Source: Sclerodactyla briareus
Taxonomy: Eukaryota > Echinodermata > Holothuroidea > Dendrochirotida > Sclerodactylidae
Assembly: GCA_026419785.1 (NCBI GenBank)
Contig: JAODTK010000588.1
Coordinates: forward strand, 1 to 64,000
DNA length: 64,000 bases
Direction of reading: 5' to 3'
Shown: piece after piece, positions 37,191-48,800 of the stretch
Layout: each line of letters opens with the position of its first letter
Position numbering within the stretch: position 1 is the stretch's first letter
Position numbers and translations under genes: made by a program
The notes under the pieces: generated by a model
The model's database searches: none
What the model was told of the DNA's origin: nothing
The model's input: the letters and a program-made list of their open reading frames with translations, nothing else

Positions 37191-39680
37191 TGACATGCAG
37201 AGTCGAATAGCTCAACAGCATAGCTGGGTTGAGACTAAAAAGTCGGAAAAGTAGGATTTGCAGGAAAAGGTAGGGGAAGTGGGGGGTTCAAGTTCAAAAG
37301 TAGTAGGAGATGTTTGAAAGAAAGTAGGAGGCCGGTGTATGCCTGTGTTGTGAAACAAGTACACAGTGAAAATAGTAAAATGGGTTGGGTGAAAGAAAGC
37401 GGTGGACTAATATATGAAATGGGTTCATGGTGTTCAAAAACGTGACCGGAACGAACCACTAGCGACTGCACCTAGAAGCGGAGGGGGGGGGGGGGCAAGG
37501 CAAGATTTTCAACATTTTGTTGCAGTTTGGTTTCCAATGGCAGGATATATGAGGTGTTAATATATGTGGTGGACACTGTATAGCAGGTACACAGAGGACT
37601 TCACCATTTTCTCAGGTAAAAAGATTGTCCTAGCCCAGCATTAGCTGCCTGGTTGAAATTGATAGTATATGCTGCAATGATTTGTTGGGCATTGTGTGAA
37701 TGTTCCGTGGAGTGAATATGCATTAGAACTTGGCAACATAATGTGGAGATTTTCCGATCGTACTAATTCCATGGGGTAGTTGGAGAGATGTTGTATAGCC
37801 ACTGTAAACAATGCACAAATAGCAACCTTAGCCTGACTCTACTCTCTTGGAATAGAGATAAAAGATTCATATATAAACTTGGCAGTATGCTTTATCAATA
37901 TAGCATCAAGGCAAGGTTCACATCCATAGATGATGTCGAACTGAAGGCATGAAAGTTACCAGTTAAGCCACTAACAGGTGCAAGTGATGGGGTTGTCGAA
38001 ACACCTTTACAGTATAGTAGAACTTTGTGTGTGAGGCAACACAGGCTGCTGTACCTGGTAGTGGTGGGGCAGAAAAGCTTAGCCATATCACATGCAAGTT
38101 CTAATGGAAACGAGTGATGTCTAAAACCATACAAACAAGTTCCGAAGTAGATGCAATTTATGTTAATTGCATAGCTATTTTGTCAGATAGCCTCCAGCAG
38201 ATTATGAGCGGGGAAAGTGCCCTGGAGCCTCCACCATGTGCGTGTACTAGATGGGTTGTTCACTAATTGCGCCTTAATGCCAATAACAGCAATTGTCAGA
38301 TTGTTCCAGACAATATTATAGAGGATTCAAGTCTATACCTAAATTAATTAGCACCAATCCCTGTGTACAATGTTTTGTTGTTTTACAGCCATTGGATTGA
38401 GCCTGGCGACACTGTGCCCAACCCATGCATGACTTGATTGTCCAACTGTTGCAATGCAAAACTGTGGGTGTAGTCAGCAGGTGTGATAGTTTCTATTGAA
38501 ATAGTAAAATAACTCCGTGAAACATGTTTGAGCCTCAGTTAAGGGCAATGAAACCAAAAATAAAAATATGAATTCCCATGCTATAGACCGCATTGGACAT
38601 GACATGTTACAAGATTTCACACAAATGTCCTGGTGTTGTTTGAAAGTTTGAATTTCCAAATTGACGTGTCTTACTGGAACGGTACTAAACGAGAAACAAC
38701 AAACCAGATAGGTTACTAATGGAAAACCTCTTTGTTTCTGCACACTGATGATTTCTGTATGACAATACAACACAGCATTTATTAAATGTGTATCAGTTTC
38801 ATATGCATTTTTCTGTATCTCCCAATCTAGCAATGCCTCACTACGTAAACAGTATGCTGAATGGAAAAGAGTAACACCTTAGAACAAATAACAATCACCC
38901 TTGAATAAATAATTGATACTAAACCTAGCAAACCGGGCTTTCCTAGTGCCAAGTGAACACAAACCTTGACGGTGTATGGAAGGATGCAATGTTTTTAAAT
39001 GTGCAAATATTATTGTCCCATATCTTTATGATGATGACCCTAGTGTAAGCCGGGAGTACTGAACTACTCTGAAATGGTTTGTCATTGAAGTGTAAAAATT
39101 TCTATACATAAATATCATCGTCATCACCTTCTCACAGTCGTCCATGTGGGTGAAAAAACAACATAAATAACTCATATAGTAATTCAATCTGTAAGATTTC
39201 AATATACATAATGTCTCTGATAGGATGTAAATTACAGCTGTACAGTCGTTTTTAAGTTTTGGATGGCTAAAGATTTCTCTTTGTGACACAACCAACTGGC
39301 AGAATAATGTACAAGTAAGATCCAAAGCAATGTTGCATTCCAGAACACAGTCACCAATCCAGGATAGTTTCGTAAAGAAGATCCATAGCTGATGTACAAA
39401 CACAATGGCTCATCATACCATCATTTATAAGCGTGGATTACTTTTACTAAATCAGTAGTTCAGATACTGACACACTTAAATAATACTTCACACAAACACA
39501 GCCAACAGAATATCTGTCAACATTTTTTTTATATACAACCATATATCATCTGCTGCCATGTCATGACAAACATCTTCACTGTGTTACTACCTCGCTTGAA
39601 GCGCGTGGAGAGATGGCTTTATGATTGCATGTCGCCTGGCCTTGCCTGTGGCTGCGATTCTGGTACCTAGATACCAGATT
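37191..39680. other. no gene recognised; intron-like
   Basis: Balanced AT-rich sequence without repeats apart from a poly-G run at about 37481-37494. Minus-strand open frames at 38474-38833 (119 codons) and 39026-39403 (125 codons) are hydrophobic and Cys/Tyr-rich, as expected of chance frames in AT-rich DNA. This stretch could be an intron. Confidence 0.4.
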
Positions 39681-39689
39681 TCCGTATGT

Positions 39690-40325
39690 TTCTGGTGCCG
39701 CGTACGGCGACTGAGTGGGGCTGAGTGGTTCTGTGCAACTGAAAGTGACGACCTTTTGCCTGTGTTGCCTGAGGACATTAGTGGCTTTTCGTTACTCGTC
39801 ATGCGTACTCGACCTGCGTGGGGCTGAGATGGTGCTGTCGACTGAGCCAACGGCTTTTGCTGTGTTGCCGAGAAGGAGTGGCTTGTTGTTCGTGGGGCCT
39901 GCGTACGTGACTAAGTGGGCTGAGATGGTGCTGTCGGCTGACGCGACCGCCTTTGCTTGTTACCTGAGGAAAGAGTGGCTTTGTTTGTTGTGGTGCCGGC
40001 GTACGCGACTGAGTGGGCTGAGATGTGGCTGTGCGACTGAGCAACGACTTTGCTGTGTTGTCCCGAGGATGAGTTGCTGCTGTTCTGGTGCCTGCGTACG
40101 TGACTGAGTGGGCCGAGAGGTGCTGTGCGAACTGAGCGACGAATGTTGCTGTGTTGCCCTAGGAAGGAGTGGCTGTTGTTCTGGTGTCCGGCATACGCGA
40201 ATGAGTGGGGCCCAAGATGGTGCTGTGCCGACTGAGCGATGACTGTTGGCTGTGTTGCCCATGAAGGAGTGGCTGTTGTTTCTGGTGGCCGGCGTACCGC
40301 GACTGAGTGCGCCGGATCGTTGGTA
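39690..40325. repeat. minisatellite, about 97-bp unit, six to seven copies
   Basis: Units start near 39690, 39779, 39876, 39973, 40071, 40168 and 40268. Each has the order GAGTGGCT(G)TTGTT, CTGGTGCC.GCGTACGCGACTGAGTGGG, CTGAGATGGTGCTGT, CGACTGAGCGACGA and TTGCTGTGTTGCC. The units are GC-rich and CpG-containing. Spacing is 96-99 bases, so the true unit may be 96 or 99 and so a multiple of three. On the minus strand it reads as a Gln/Ser/His/Thr-rich peptide repeat in more than one frame. Confidence 0.88.
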
Positions 40326-40986
40326 TGCGACTGAGCACTGGTTTGATGCCGGCTTCTGGTGCTGCCAGACGGGGCCGGGCAAGCTGACTGCCTCCGGGAT
40401 GAGAGGACGACTGGTTTGGGGCCGGCAGTTGTGATGGCCGCGGACGCGGCTGGTAGGCTGACGTGCTCCCCTCCACGCGGAAGGCGACACGCTCGGTAGC
40501 TGTGGTCTTATATTGGGAACGCCAATGATGAGCTGTACAGGACAACGGCCTGCCGTTTGTCACTTGGGGAGACGGAACTCGGTGGGGGTGCCGTTGGGTT
40601 GATGATGGCAGGTGCTTTCCTTCCCTTCCAGTGGCTGCTGCTGCCGCCCTGGTGCTGGCCCACGCGACTGGGTTGGGATGCTTGGATGTAATGGCTTGAT
40701 GTTTGCTGTGGAGGCATGACCCGCTGGTTGGCACGGTCTTTTGTATAGCCGCCTCGACTACTTGCCGCTCATTTTCCTGCACTTGAATGAATGCTAAAAA
40801 CCGTGGAGGCAAATCGTCCCCAACACTCGCTCGGGCGGTGCGACAGCCGTGGCGGTGAGATTTGGGTTCCGGCACTCTGCTCTTCGTTAGCCCTGATTCC
40901 AGGCTTGTACCAGCCGGAAATGTTCCACGTGACGTCATGTCCGAATCGAACTGTCGAATTGTGTTGATGGGTTGCCTGACCTCCAT
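40326..40986 (-). CDS. hypothetical protein start feeding into minisatellite (unrecognised)
   Basis: A minus-strand open frame begins at a Met codon at 40986 and stays open for 275 codons to 40159, entering the minisatellite. Residues 1-120 include DDLPPRFLAFIQVQENERQV (about residues 58-77), which looks helical and protein-like. The rest is low-complexity (Pro/Ser/Thr/His/Gln/Arg), much of it from GC-rich repeat DNA. Unusual length, GC-richness and CpG content set it apart from neighbouring AT-rich sequence. No domain is recognised and no splice sites were assigned. It could be the first exon of a gene coding a repetitive protein, or a chance frame in GC-rich DNA. Confidence 0.25.
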
Positions 40987-41084
40987 CCTGGGTATTTTTT
41001 GCGATTGTGGGCTGAAGTATGAGGAGGATGAATAGTGTTTAAGAGTATGCTTGGTTAATCTGGTGCATAGAGAAATGGAGTATT

Positions 41085-41345
41085 CGGAGCTGGTAGTTTC
41101 AAGGCTTTGTGCGTTGGCTTGTAATCCCGAGGTTTATGAGTTCGAGTCGTGTGTATAACACGATTATTGAATGAGGGGTTGTTGCCGTCTGCATTAATGA
41201 CCCCATCCTGGACATGAGGTCCATATCCCAAGGCAGTTGCCTCGGTAGTGTCCCGGTAGGGTTAGGCATGCACGCATGGCAGTCGTTGAATCCCCTGAAA
41301 ATGAATGTAGTCCTAAGCGACTGAGGACTTATTGTGATATTGAAC
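41085..41345 (+). mobile_element. tRNA-derived SINE (tRNA-Thr-like head)
   Basis: The 5' part matches a tRNA gene: a GGTAGTTTCAAGGCTTTG D-arm-like segment, then GTTGGCTTGTAATCC with an anticodon-loop CTTGTAA (anticodon TGT, Thr), a GAGG variable region and a GAGTTCGAGTC B box (about 41139-41149). The A-box to B-box spacing fits an internal Pol III promoter. There is no paired acceptor stem, and about 200 bases of unrelated body follow (CCTGGACATGAGGTCCATATCCC and onward, ending GGACTTATTGTGATATTG), so it is a SINE and not a functional tRNA. No poly-A tail is evident, so the 3' end may be borrowed from a partner LINE. Confidence 0.7.
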
Positions 41346-41506
41346 TACAACTCACGTTCATGATATGTTCTGTAAGAACATGCTCGTGAATGTGCAGAGG
41401 GGAACGGCGTTTCCGCTATGTTTGCCTCCGCACTGTGAGACGCTGCTTGTGCGAGACCGAAATCGATGCACCCTGGACAGTGATCTCGGGACTAGTTGGT
41501 CCAAGT

Positions 41507-41729
41507 TACTCTGCCACGTAGGGTCTTTTTGTCTTGCAGTACGGTTTGCTTTTAATTGGCAGCAGTGTTGGTCCCCTTTCTATGATGGGAACGTGATTGA
41601 GCAGGGTCTTGTATCCTGGCTCGACAGACCACCCACTGCCCAATCCACGTGAACGAATTGCACCTTGAATAGCTGCCGTGTATGCAGTGGGGTTTCTGAC
41701 AAGCAGGTAGAGAGGTCTCTTCGTGAGCT
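41507..41729 (-). CDS. candidate host exon, unrecognised
   Basis: On the minus strand a strong acceptor (TTCTGCTTCGTTTTTTGCAG) ends at about 41730 and is followed by an open frame to a stop at about 41507 (KRPLYLLVRNPTAYTAAIQG and onward). A second frame through the same stretch holds the pattern CNSFTWIGQWVVCRARIQD, faintly like a thrombospondin type-1 repeat, but it closes early. Which frame, if either, is used cannot be decided. Confidence 0.22.
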
Positions 41730-42427
41730 CTCTGCAAAAAACGAAGCAGAACATTGTAGCAGAATGCGGCTCTATGTACATTGACAGAAGAATCGTATCA
41801 TATACGCATCTATGTTGTGGGGGAATTCTGAAATGTGTTTACTCTTTTGTGTTTAGTATATCTGTGTCAGTGGGGGTAGGCAGGGTTCCAAGCAAGTATC
41901 CAGAGACTAGGAGACAGTTAAGAACCTACTTTGCTTCCTTTTCTTCAAAATTAGTAGCTACAGGACTGTGAAACAAGATTGATGATAATTCCTCTTACTC
42001 CTGCTGGGAGTTAATTTGATTCTGGTCACTGTGGCCGTGCTTGAGTATGTTTAATGACAATTGCAGGTGTTAACTTGCGTTAATGACTTATGTAGATAAT
42101 CCAGTTGCCATTATACTAATTAGGGTGTTCCCTATCATAATCAGAGGCATACGACACCAAACCAAGATACCATGGGGCAAATGTTGCCTGCACCTACTTT
42201 AGGGAAAGTTGGTTTCAAGGACCATTTTCTCCATAGAAGGTCTCCAGAACCTCTCCCTGACATTGCATGATCCGGGGTCAATGTTGGTCAGGCAAGGTCT
42301 CGACGCCTGGGTCATATATGCTACATGTACCTGAAACCATGGGCATGCCTGTGTGGGGGATGGGGGGGGGGCTTGTTTTTACTTCAAAGTAGCTGTGTCA
42401 GTAGTGGTGATAATCTGTGTGGTATTC

Positions 42428-42668
42428 TTAACCTAGGAGACCAGTCTGTCCATACTGCCTTCTCGACTTTCGAGAACTTGTAGCCCTCCTTCTGAATTTT
42501 TTGGCCCTGGGCTTCTTCACGGACCAGGCAGGACTTGGGCTGTCATCCTTACATTCTCTGTGTGTCGTCAGTAGATCAGAGAGTGAGACGTACCTGTCAC
42601 GGTCTCGTGGTTGAATTACGTCCAAGCCCGCAACCAGGTCTCCCGTTTCCGTATGAGCAATCAGATTT
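42428..42668 (-). CDS. candidate terminal host exon with basic tail, unrecognised
   Basis: On the minus strand the acceptor TTCTTTTTCATTTCAG ends at 42669. An open frame of about 80 codons follows and stops at 42428. It reads NLIAHTETGDLVAGLDVIQP, then DRDRYVSLSDLLTTH, an acidic/Ser patch, and a strongly basic tail with KKPRAKKFRRR and SSRKSRR. This contrast of ordered and basic segments is unlike the chance frames nearby and suggests a nuclear-localised or cytoplasmic-tail C-terminus. The family is not recognised. No polyadenylation signal was found in the next 400 bases, so it could also be internal with an unseen donor. Confidence 0.35.
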
Positions 42669-43569
42669 CTGAAATGAAAAAGAACAATATTGTGTAATAC
42701 GTACACAAGAAGTGCAGGTAATAATGGTAACTATCAACAGGACACATTAAGAAGGATTCGTTTATTCAGGTCAAGTTAGGCATCAGATGTTATGGTGTAA
42801 CATTGATTTCCGCAGAATGAGGATGCGAGATGAAATGCATCAAGTCGTTAGTGTTGTGGGTGCACCATAGATGTTAGGTGAGCTTACAATACAGGGGAGA
42901 GAATTGTGTGATCATTTACAGCTCCATTATAAACAAAGGCTGTATGTACAGACCTGCCGGAAATAAATGTGAAAAAAACGATATAAAAAGATGGTATGCA
43001 TGGATTTTATTGCAAGGGAAAGAATGTGGTGGCCTGTTGGTGAGCTATAGCAGGCGGAAAGCACTGACTGACAACTGATGCTTAGTGGTGGTGAGAGGAT
43101 GCCTAACCCATAACAGGGAAGCATCCCTCACCAGTGATATGATTATAGCTCCGTCAATTTCAAGACAATAGTATTCCTAGTTTCTGTAAAAGCCTGTTAT
43201 ATTTCGAAGGGTGTGCATAGTTTATGTGACATATAACCACTTAACTGGATAGGAGGGACAACAGCTACCAGAAAGAAAATGTGTATGCCAAAAAACCCAT
43301 TTGGCATACTAAATGTCATGAACTTTGCGGCGTTGAAACATTTCATTCCGAGTCGGGATCCTGCACACAATGTTAATTTTGTTAGCTAGAGTTGGGAATG
43401 TGAGTGATGGTTGAGGCTATAAAAATACTGGCAAAACGTTTGTACTTACATTGGTCTTGAGCATTGCACCCTGTTAAAGCTCTCCCTGGTATGAATGTTG
43501 GGTGTCCAGCTTATCTGGGCATCAGTACACAACTGCAGAGCACACCCAAAGCCAGTTTGAAAATGTTCT
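42669..43569. other. no gene recognised
   Basis: Would be intron sequence if the exon at 42428-42668 is real. No repeat or coding signal identified. Confidence 0.45.
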
Positions 43570-44640
43570 TATTTGGACCCATAACACGTTGCATTGTTTA
43601 ATGACATTGTTTTTTACATACCCAGTTCAGCACATATCAAAGCTGCGATAGACAGCTCACGAGCAGTAAACAGGACAAATAATACTGTAGCTGATGCTGC
43701 TTTGGAAGATTTGTTGGAACGAGCGTGGGCCAACCATGCATTGTCTGTTGCGACATGTGTCCTCAATGTTCGTTGCAGTCAGGGGGAGGACGTACACTTT
43801 GTCCAGGTGCTTCAGTAGGCTGATGAGCACCAGCTTCGTGTCTTTCCCAGAGCGGGTATTCGGTTAGCTGACACTATTCCTGTTATCAACAATATCAGTA
43901 ATCTGACTCATCCATCAATGAATAGGGCAAGAATCGGGCAAGAGCTCACAGACAACAACAGCGTCTGTAGCTTAACTCGAGTCAAACTAGAGGATAGATC
44001 TCAATTAGATCTCATTAGATCTCAATTAGACAAGTTAGCCTTCTACAAATGCACTTGGGTTCGTCAGTTTTTGGTAAGCTGGGAGTCCTGGACCCTGAAC
44101 ACCTGAGCTACCAAGGAAGATTCAAGCAAGGAAATGAGCTGCATCAAAGAAGTTAATGATATCTATATGTTACCAAGCACTCAACACAAGGACATATGGA
44201 GAACCTTGCAGACACCCCAGACCCCATTTGAAGACTGATCACAGTCAAGAAAAGAACGCTAGATGTCATCGGAACACATCACAGATATGACGTCTGTCAG
44301 AAGGCTGTCTCCAAGGCCTTGTGCAGGGAAGAAGGAGACAGGGAAAGCAGCAAAAAGGTGGACTAACAAAATACAATAATAAACAGGCAGGAGCTCTGGC
44401 AGACACCAACCGAAGTGAGAGCGGCCGACCTGACCATCACTGCAGCATCCCTACGAACCCAACCAAATGAGGTCATGACATTGCGGGTAGTCCAGAATCC
44501 CTCCCATTGGTTCATCAGAAGATCTACACACCTGAGATTCTGTCAATAACACAAACGCTGAATGAGAGGAGGCCTATTTCTTTTGTTACTATGAAGAGCA
44601 TAGTCAATTGGCTTGAATCAGAGAAATCGTAAGCACTTTA
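43570..44640 (-). mobile_element. second, internally deleted copy of Helitron-like helicase segment
   Basis: This stretch repeats landmarks of 45940-46960 in the same orientation. GATTCTGTCAATA(A/G)CA..AAACGCT(G/T)A..GAGAGG..CTATTTCTT lies at 44535-44582 here and at 46880-46925 there. GGTGCTTCA..GCTGATGAGCACCAGC..GTGTCTTTCCCAGAGC lies at 43805-43853 here and at 45970-46017 there. A stretch of about 55 bases present at 46826-46880 is missing at the TCACCTGAG/GATTCTG junction here (about 44533). On the minus strand LFIVTKEIGLLS and IDRISGV correspond to the DEI-box helix of the main copy. It is more decayed than the main copy. A plus-strand open frame at 43594-43818 crosses it and is probably antisense. 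Confidence 0.6.
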
Positions 44641-45899
44641 AAGTTTTTTTTTTAATACGTACCTACCAAGTGCATATAGCGCCTTGTCATGAAGCTCAAA
44701 GTCAATGAAACCAAAAGTGGAGCAAAACCTCTCGCGATCAAGGTAACTACCTTATCGCGATAACACAGATGTGATTTGATTACTTGAACAATTCCAAGGC
44801 TGGACAGTTTCTGAAGTCTATGGAAGTGCAATTCCAATGTTGTTCAATATGAAAATGACTAAGTCAAAAAACGAACGCGCCTTCACTTGGACATTTTTCA
44901 GCACTTCGAGAAAAACGCCTTTGGTGTCTCCTCGACATATAAAACCAAGCAAGTTTCCTGTTTAGCATTCTGGTCCAATATAAATGGAATTATGTGCTAC
45001 TAGGTCACTTCTTATGTTATTAAGCAAATGAACTTGTTCCAAATATAATTGTCTTGGTTTTAGCATAATTCTATCTTAGTTAGTTTGGGCATTGTTATAT
45101 GCTGGTGTGGACTCTTGTACAGACAGGGTTTCCCATAATTGATTCATAAAAAACAATGTTGTCTTGATCAGAATCAAAGTTAATACTGCATACTTCGCAA
45201 ACCACTACCAGTTTGAAGGCCCAATTACAGCCAAATGACCTCTTGGGGCAACTAGTTGTGATATGTAGAGGAAACAACTATCCAATTGAGTCTTTTGGAG
45301 AGTGGAATAGTTGAGCAAACTTGGACTATTTCCAATTCTTTCATGCAATGTTGAAATCGAGTCCTGTGTATTGGGAGACCGTGTGTACTAAATTAAGTGG
45401 GATGATTACAGCTGAATGTGTCCGAAGTCCTCCCCTACGGAGACTTGGGTAGCTACGTTTTTTATTATTAGTGTAGATTTTACCGTGAGTGTAGATCGTC
45501 TGGGTGCTTGGAAGGTGGCCTGTGCTTCATGGTATCCACTATGTTCAAAGCTTTTCCTAGCATTTATGTTTTCCTGAGTGTCAGCATTCCCTGGAAATCA
45601 TGTCACACTAGTGCAAAGCACATCCAGGGCGAAGTTGTTGGACTGTTCTTGAATTTGGATCCAGGCCTGTTGTGTTGTTGCAGTCGCCGTTTTTTTTGCA
45701 TGCCTTTCCCTAACCTCGGCAAAGTTTCGATGAGACAACTCACCGCATGTAAACGAAACCCATACTACTGTTGGGTAATTGCCGCATTCGAAGGTAGGTG
45801 GGAACGGGGTTGTTGTTTGTGGCAGATCGAAAGTTATGGGATGTATTTCCATGCTGACATGATGTTGTTAATGTGATCTAGCCACAGTGGGTTATTCTT
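44641..45899. other. no gene recognised
   Basis: Between the two Helitron-like copies. It may hold the C-terminal part of the main copy's gene, but no motif is convincing. The 45508-45876 (+) open frame (122 codons) is unrecognised. Confidence 0.35.
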
Positions 45900-48800
45900 A
45901 ATCAATTTCCTTCCTTATGCCCATCCATGTACGTTGGAGTCCTGTGTGACAAAAATATGTGGCTCCAGGTGCTTCACTTGCTGATGAGCACCAGCAATTG
46001 GTGTCTTTCCCAGAGCTTGAATTCCGTTGTTACATGATCGTGTGCAATTTGGGGACATGTATCACATTTCCCTTGTGCATTTGCTACAAACATATACAGG
46101 TCACACGGAATTGAATTCGCCTAGCCTTAGTGTAACCTTTGGCCACAATTACCAATGGTGCCGACTAGTGACATGTAGAATAGTTTGCCACTGATTGTTG
46201 TTGGAAAGGTTCTCATATGGTCCAAGGTATGTGCCTTCCCCCATGTGGGACTAGCATGAGGTGCAATCGATTGTCCTCATTTGGCAATCACTGACTAGGC
46301 AGAGCGGTCCTTAGTGAGAATCGAAGTTAATCTTTGTTTGCAACTGTTTGTTGTAAGTAAGGCGCATATTTTGTCCCTTGAATAATACGCAATTTCCTAT
46401 TTTCGACAGGCTTTGTCAAGCTTAGTGAACAGATGCATTGCAAGGACCCATATCCTTGTGTGTCTCGACCTCCTCATAGGCAGGATTGTTCTACCTTCAG
46501 TGTGGGGTCGGATTGTTTTTGTGCTATGTAACCGTCGATTATTTCTTGACAGCAGCTTTTGGTCCTACGATCTTCAGAGCTTCTGATGGAACATCACCCC
46601 ATGATGGGACTCCATTGGGCTAAACCCGCTCGGCTATGATTGAAAGGAAATACTGATCGCTTCATATTAATTCCTACCAGTAACGCAGTATCTTATAAGG
46701 TGCCGGTAGGTCGAATCCTGCATGCTCTAACATAGTGCTTCATGGAATGACATGGAATGAGGTCAATGACTTGGTGGGTAGTTCAGATGACTGCCATCAA
46801 CTGGTGGAACTGGTATGGGTCACCTGAGGCAATAACAGAATCCTCCGCATTGGCTTCTTCGAATTTCTAACGACCCCGAGGATTCTGTCAATAGCAGCAA
46901 ACGCTTAGCTGAGAGGCTATTTCTTCTATGACGAGCCACTGCAATGCTGAAGCAAGCCCATCCTGCCTGGTTTCTTGGTGAGGGGGACCATAAGAGCTGA
47001 TGACACTATATGTGGTTTTTGGTGCTGGCCTTGACATCTAATACTGGTATGTGCAAGGCATATGAATATGCATGTCCTCCAAGTCGTCTTGATCCTCTGA
47101 GGGATGGCAGTGAGAAGTACTCGCATAATCTTTGACGTCACTCTGTTTTTGGCAAAGAAGCAAAATTGAGTTTTCCCTGCTCCGGTGGTCCAACCAGAAC
47201 AGTTTTGAATGTTACGTTGTTGAGTTTCGTATTGGTCTATTGGCTGTGATGCGCATACGTCAGTGATTGTTTGTCCTGTTCTTGTAATGAGGCTGCACTT
47301 TGATTTTGACAGGTGTAGTTGTGTATGAAGCCACTGGACCTTGTTTAAATTTGTTCAACATCTGGGAAGTGTGGGATGCTGTCTCCTCTGATGGCATCTA
47401 TGGCATGTGCCGCAGGAAACTTCGTGGCTGACAAGGAAGGTCATCTTGAATGGCATCAGCAATGTCCTTCTCTGCCGTTGTGGGAGTGATTTGTGCAGAT
47501 CATGTTCAAGTAAGTATATCCCACTTGTTGAAGAGCATCCTCAAATGTTTGGCAAATGCTGTTAACCGAAAGGAACCAAAGTAGTTGATCTGTGACATAT
47601 GTGTGGGCATGTTCCATTTTACTCAGTTTTCATCTGTCATGATCATTGGCAATAAGTTGTGCAGCATGGAAGGCACAGTCATGTTTGGGTTGACTGTCAT
47701 ATGTCTTGCTCAGTCAGTGAATTGTCCCATTGTTAATGAGGAACAAGAATTCAGATATTAGATGGATTGGAGCCCGAAGGCAACTACATTGCTTCTTGTG
47801 TCAGTTTGGTCACAAAAGCGCAGTAGTGATCCGTCCATGGCTTCCTGAAGTTGGATTGCTGACCGGTCAAATATATGGCCATTAATCTGTACAGTGTCAG
47901 CATAGTTTGTCATTGCGGTTTCAATCAATATGTAGGTTTGCGGTCATCAATATAGCGCTGTAGCGGATTCTGACACATCGTCCACGCCATCAATCAACTG
48001 AGAATCGCTGAGGATTGGGGCAAGATAGCTTTTGAAAGTCCTTCTTCCAACGACCCCTGCAAATTCTGATTGAACAGACTATGAGCTCTGTGGTCTAATT
48101 GAAATGTGGAGTAGAGTCTAGATAATAGTGGCCTCGCTGGTACTAGAAATAGCGCACCTGAGATTGCGTGAATTTGTCGCATGGAGGTAGGGCTACTCTG
48201 TCAACAGCTGTTGAGGCATCCGCCACCACTCATCTTGTTCTCGTGGTGAGGTTAAGATGGTTGCCCTTGTTTACGATGGCAGAGCGTACTCAGCGATTTG
48301 GTGGATGCATCCAGCACGTAAGTGTACTGGAAATGACATAGGAACTGAAGCACATACCATATCAATTCAGTAAGTGCTATTCTCTTGCAAGGTGTGCATG
48401 CTTGGAATACGATGGGTGCATGCGCTGACTTGATATCTTGCCATTGGTACGATCCGTGCGCCTGTACTGACACCTGGCCAGGGGCAGATTCTATGGTTAT
48501 CTCGATAGGTCTTCTCTCCTCTATATCCGCAACGTATTTGGCCAAAGTACGAACTTGAATTCCTATCACAGACCTGGACCATTTGTGCTAGACTTCATAC
48601 GGCAATGTCGTGGAACTTGGGACAAAGTGTTCATCAATTTGAGCTGGATAGTGCCAGTAGCCAGCTTTGAACTGTGGTCCAGTTTCTCAATGCTGTCCAC
48701 AGGCACACAATGTGTCAAGATCCAGGTTGCCAGTTTGGGTAGGTATCTTCACGGTACAACATGCATGGTTCTCAAACTCGTAGGAGAAACTTGCAGTTGC

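Noticed and set aside
38474-39403. Hydrophobic minus-strand membrane proteins
   Set aside because: Chance frames in AT-rich DNA, no start context, splice signals or family pattern.
43594-44106. Plus-strand protein-like frames as a host gene
   Set aside because: They lie antisense across the second Helitron-like copy. A host exon is possible but less likely.
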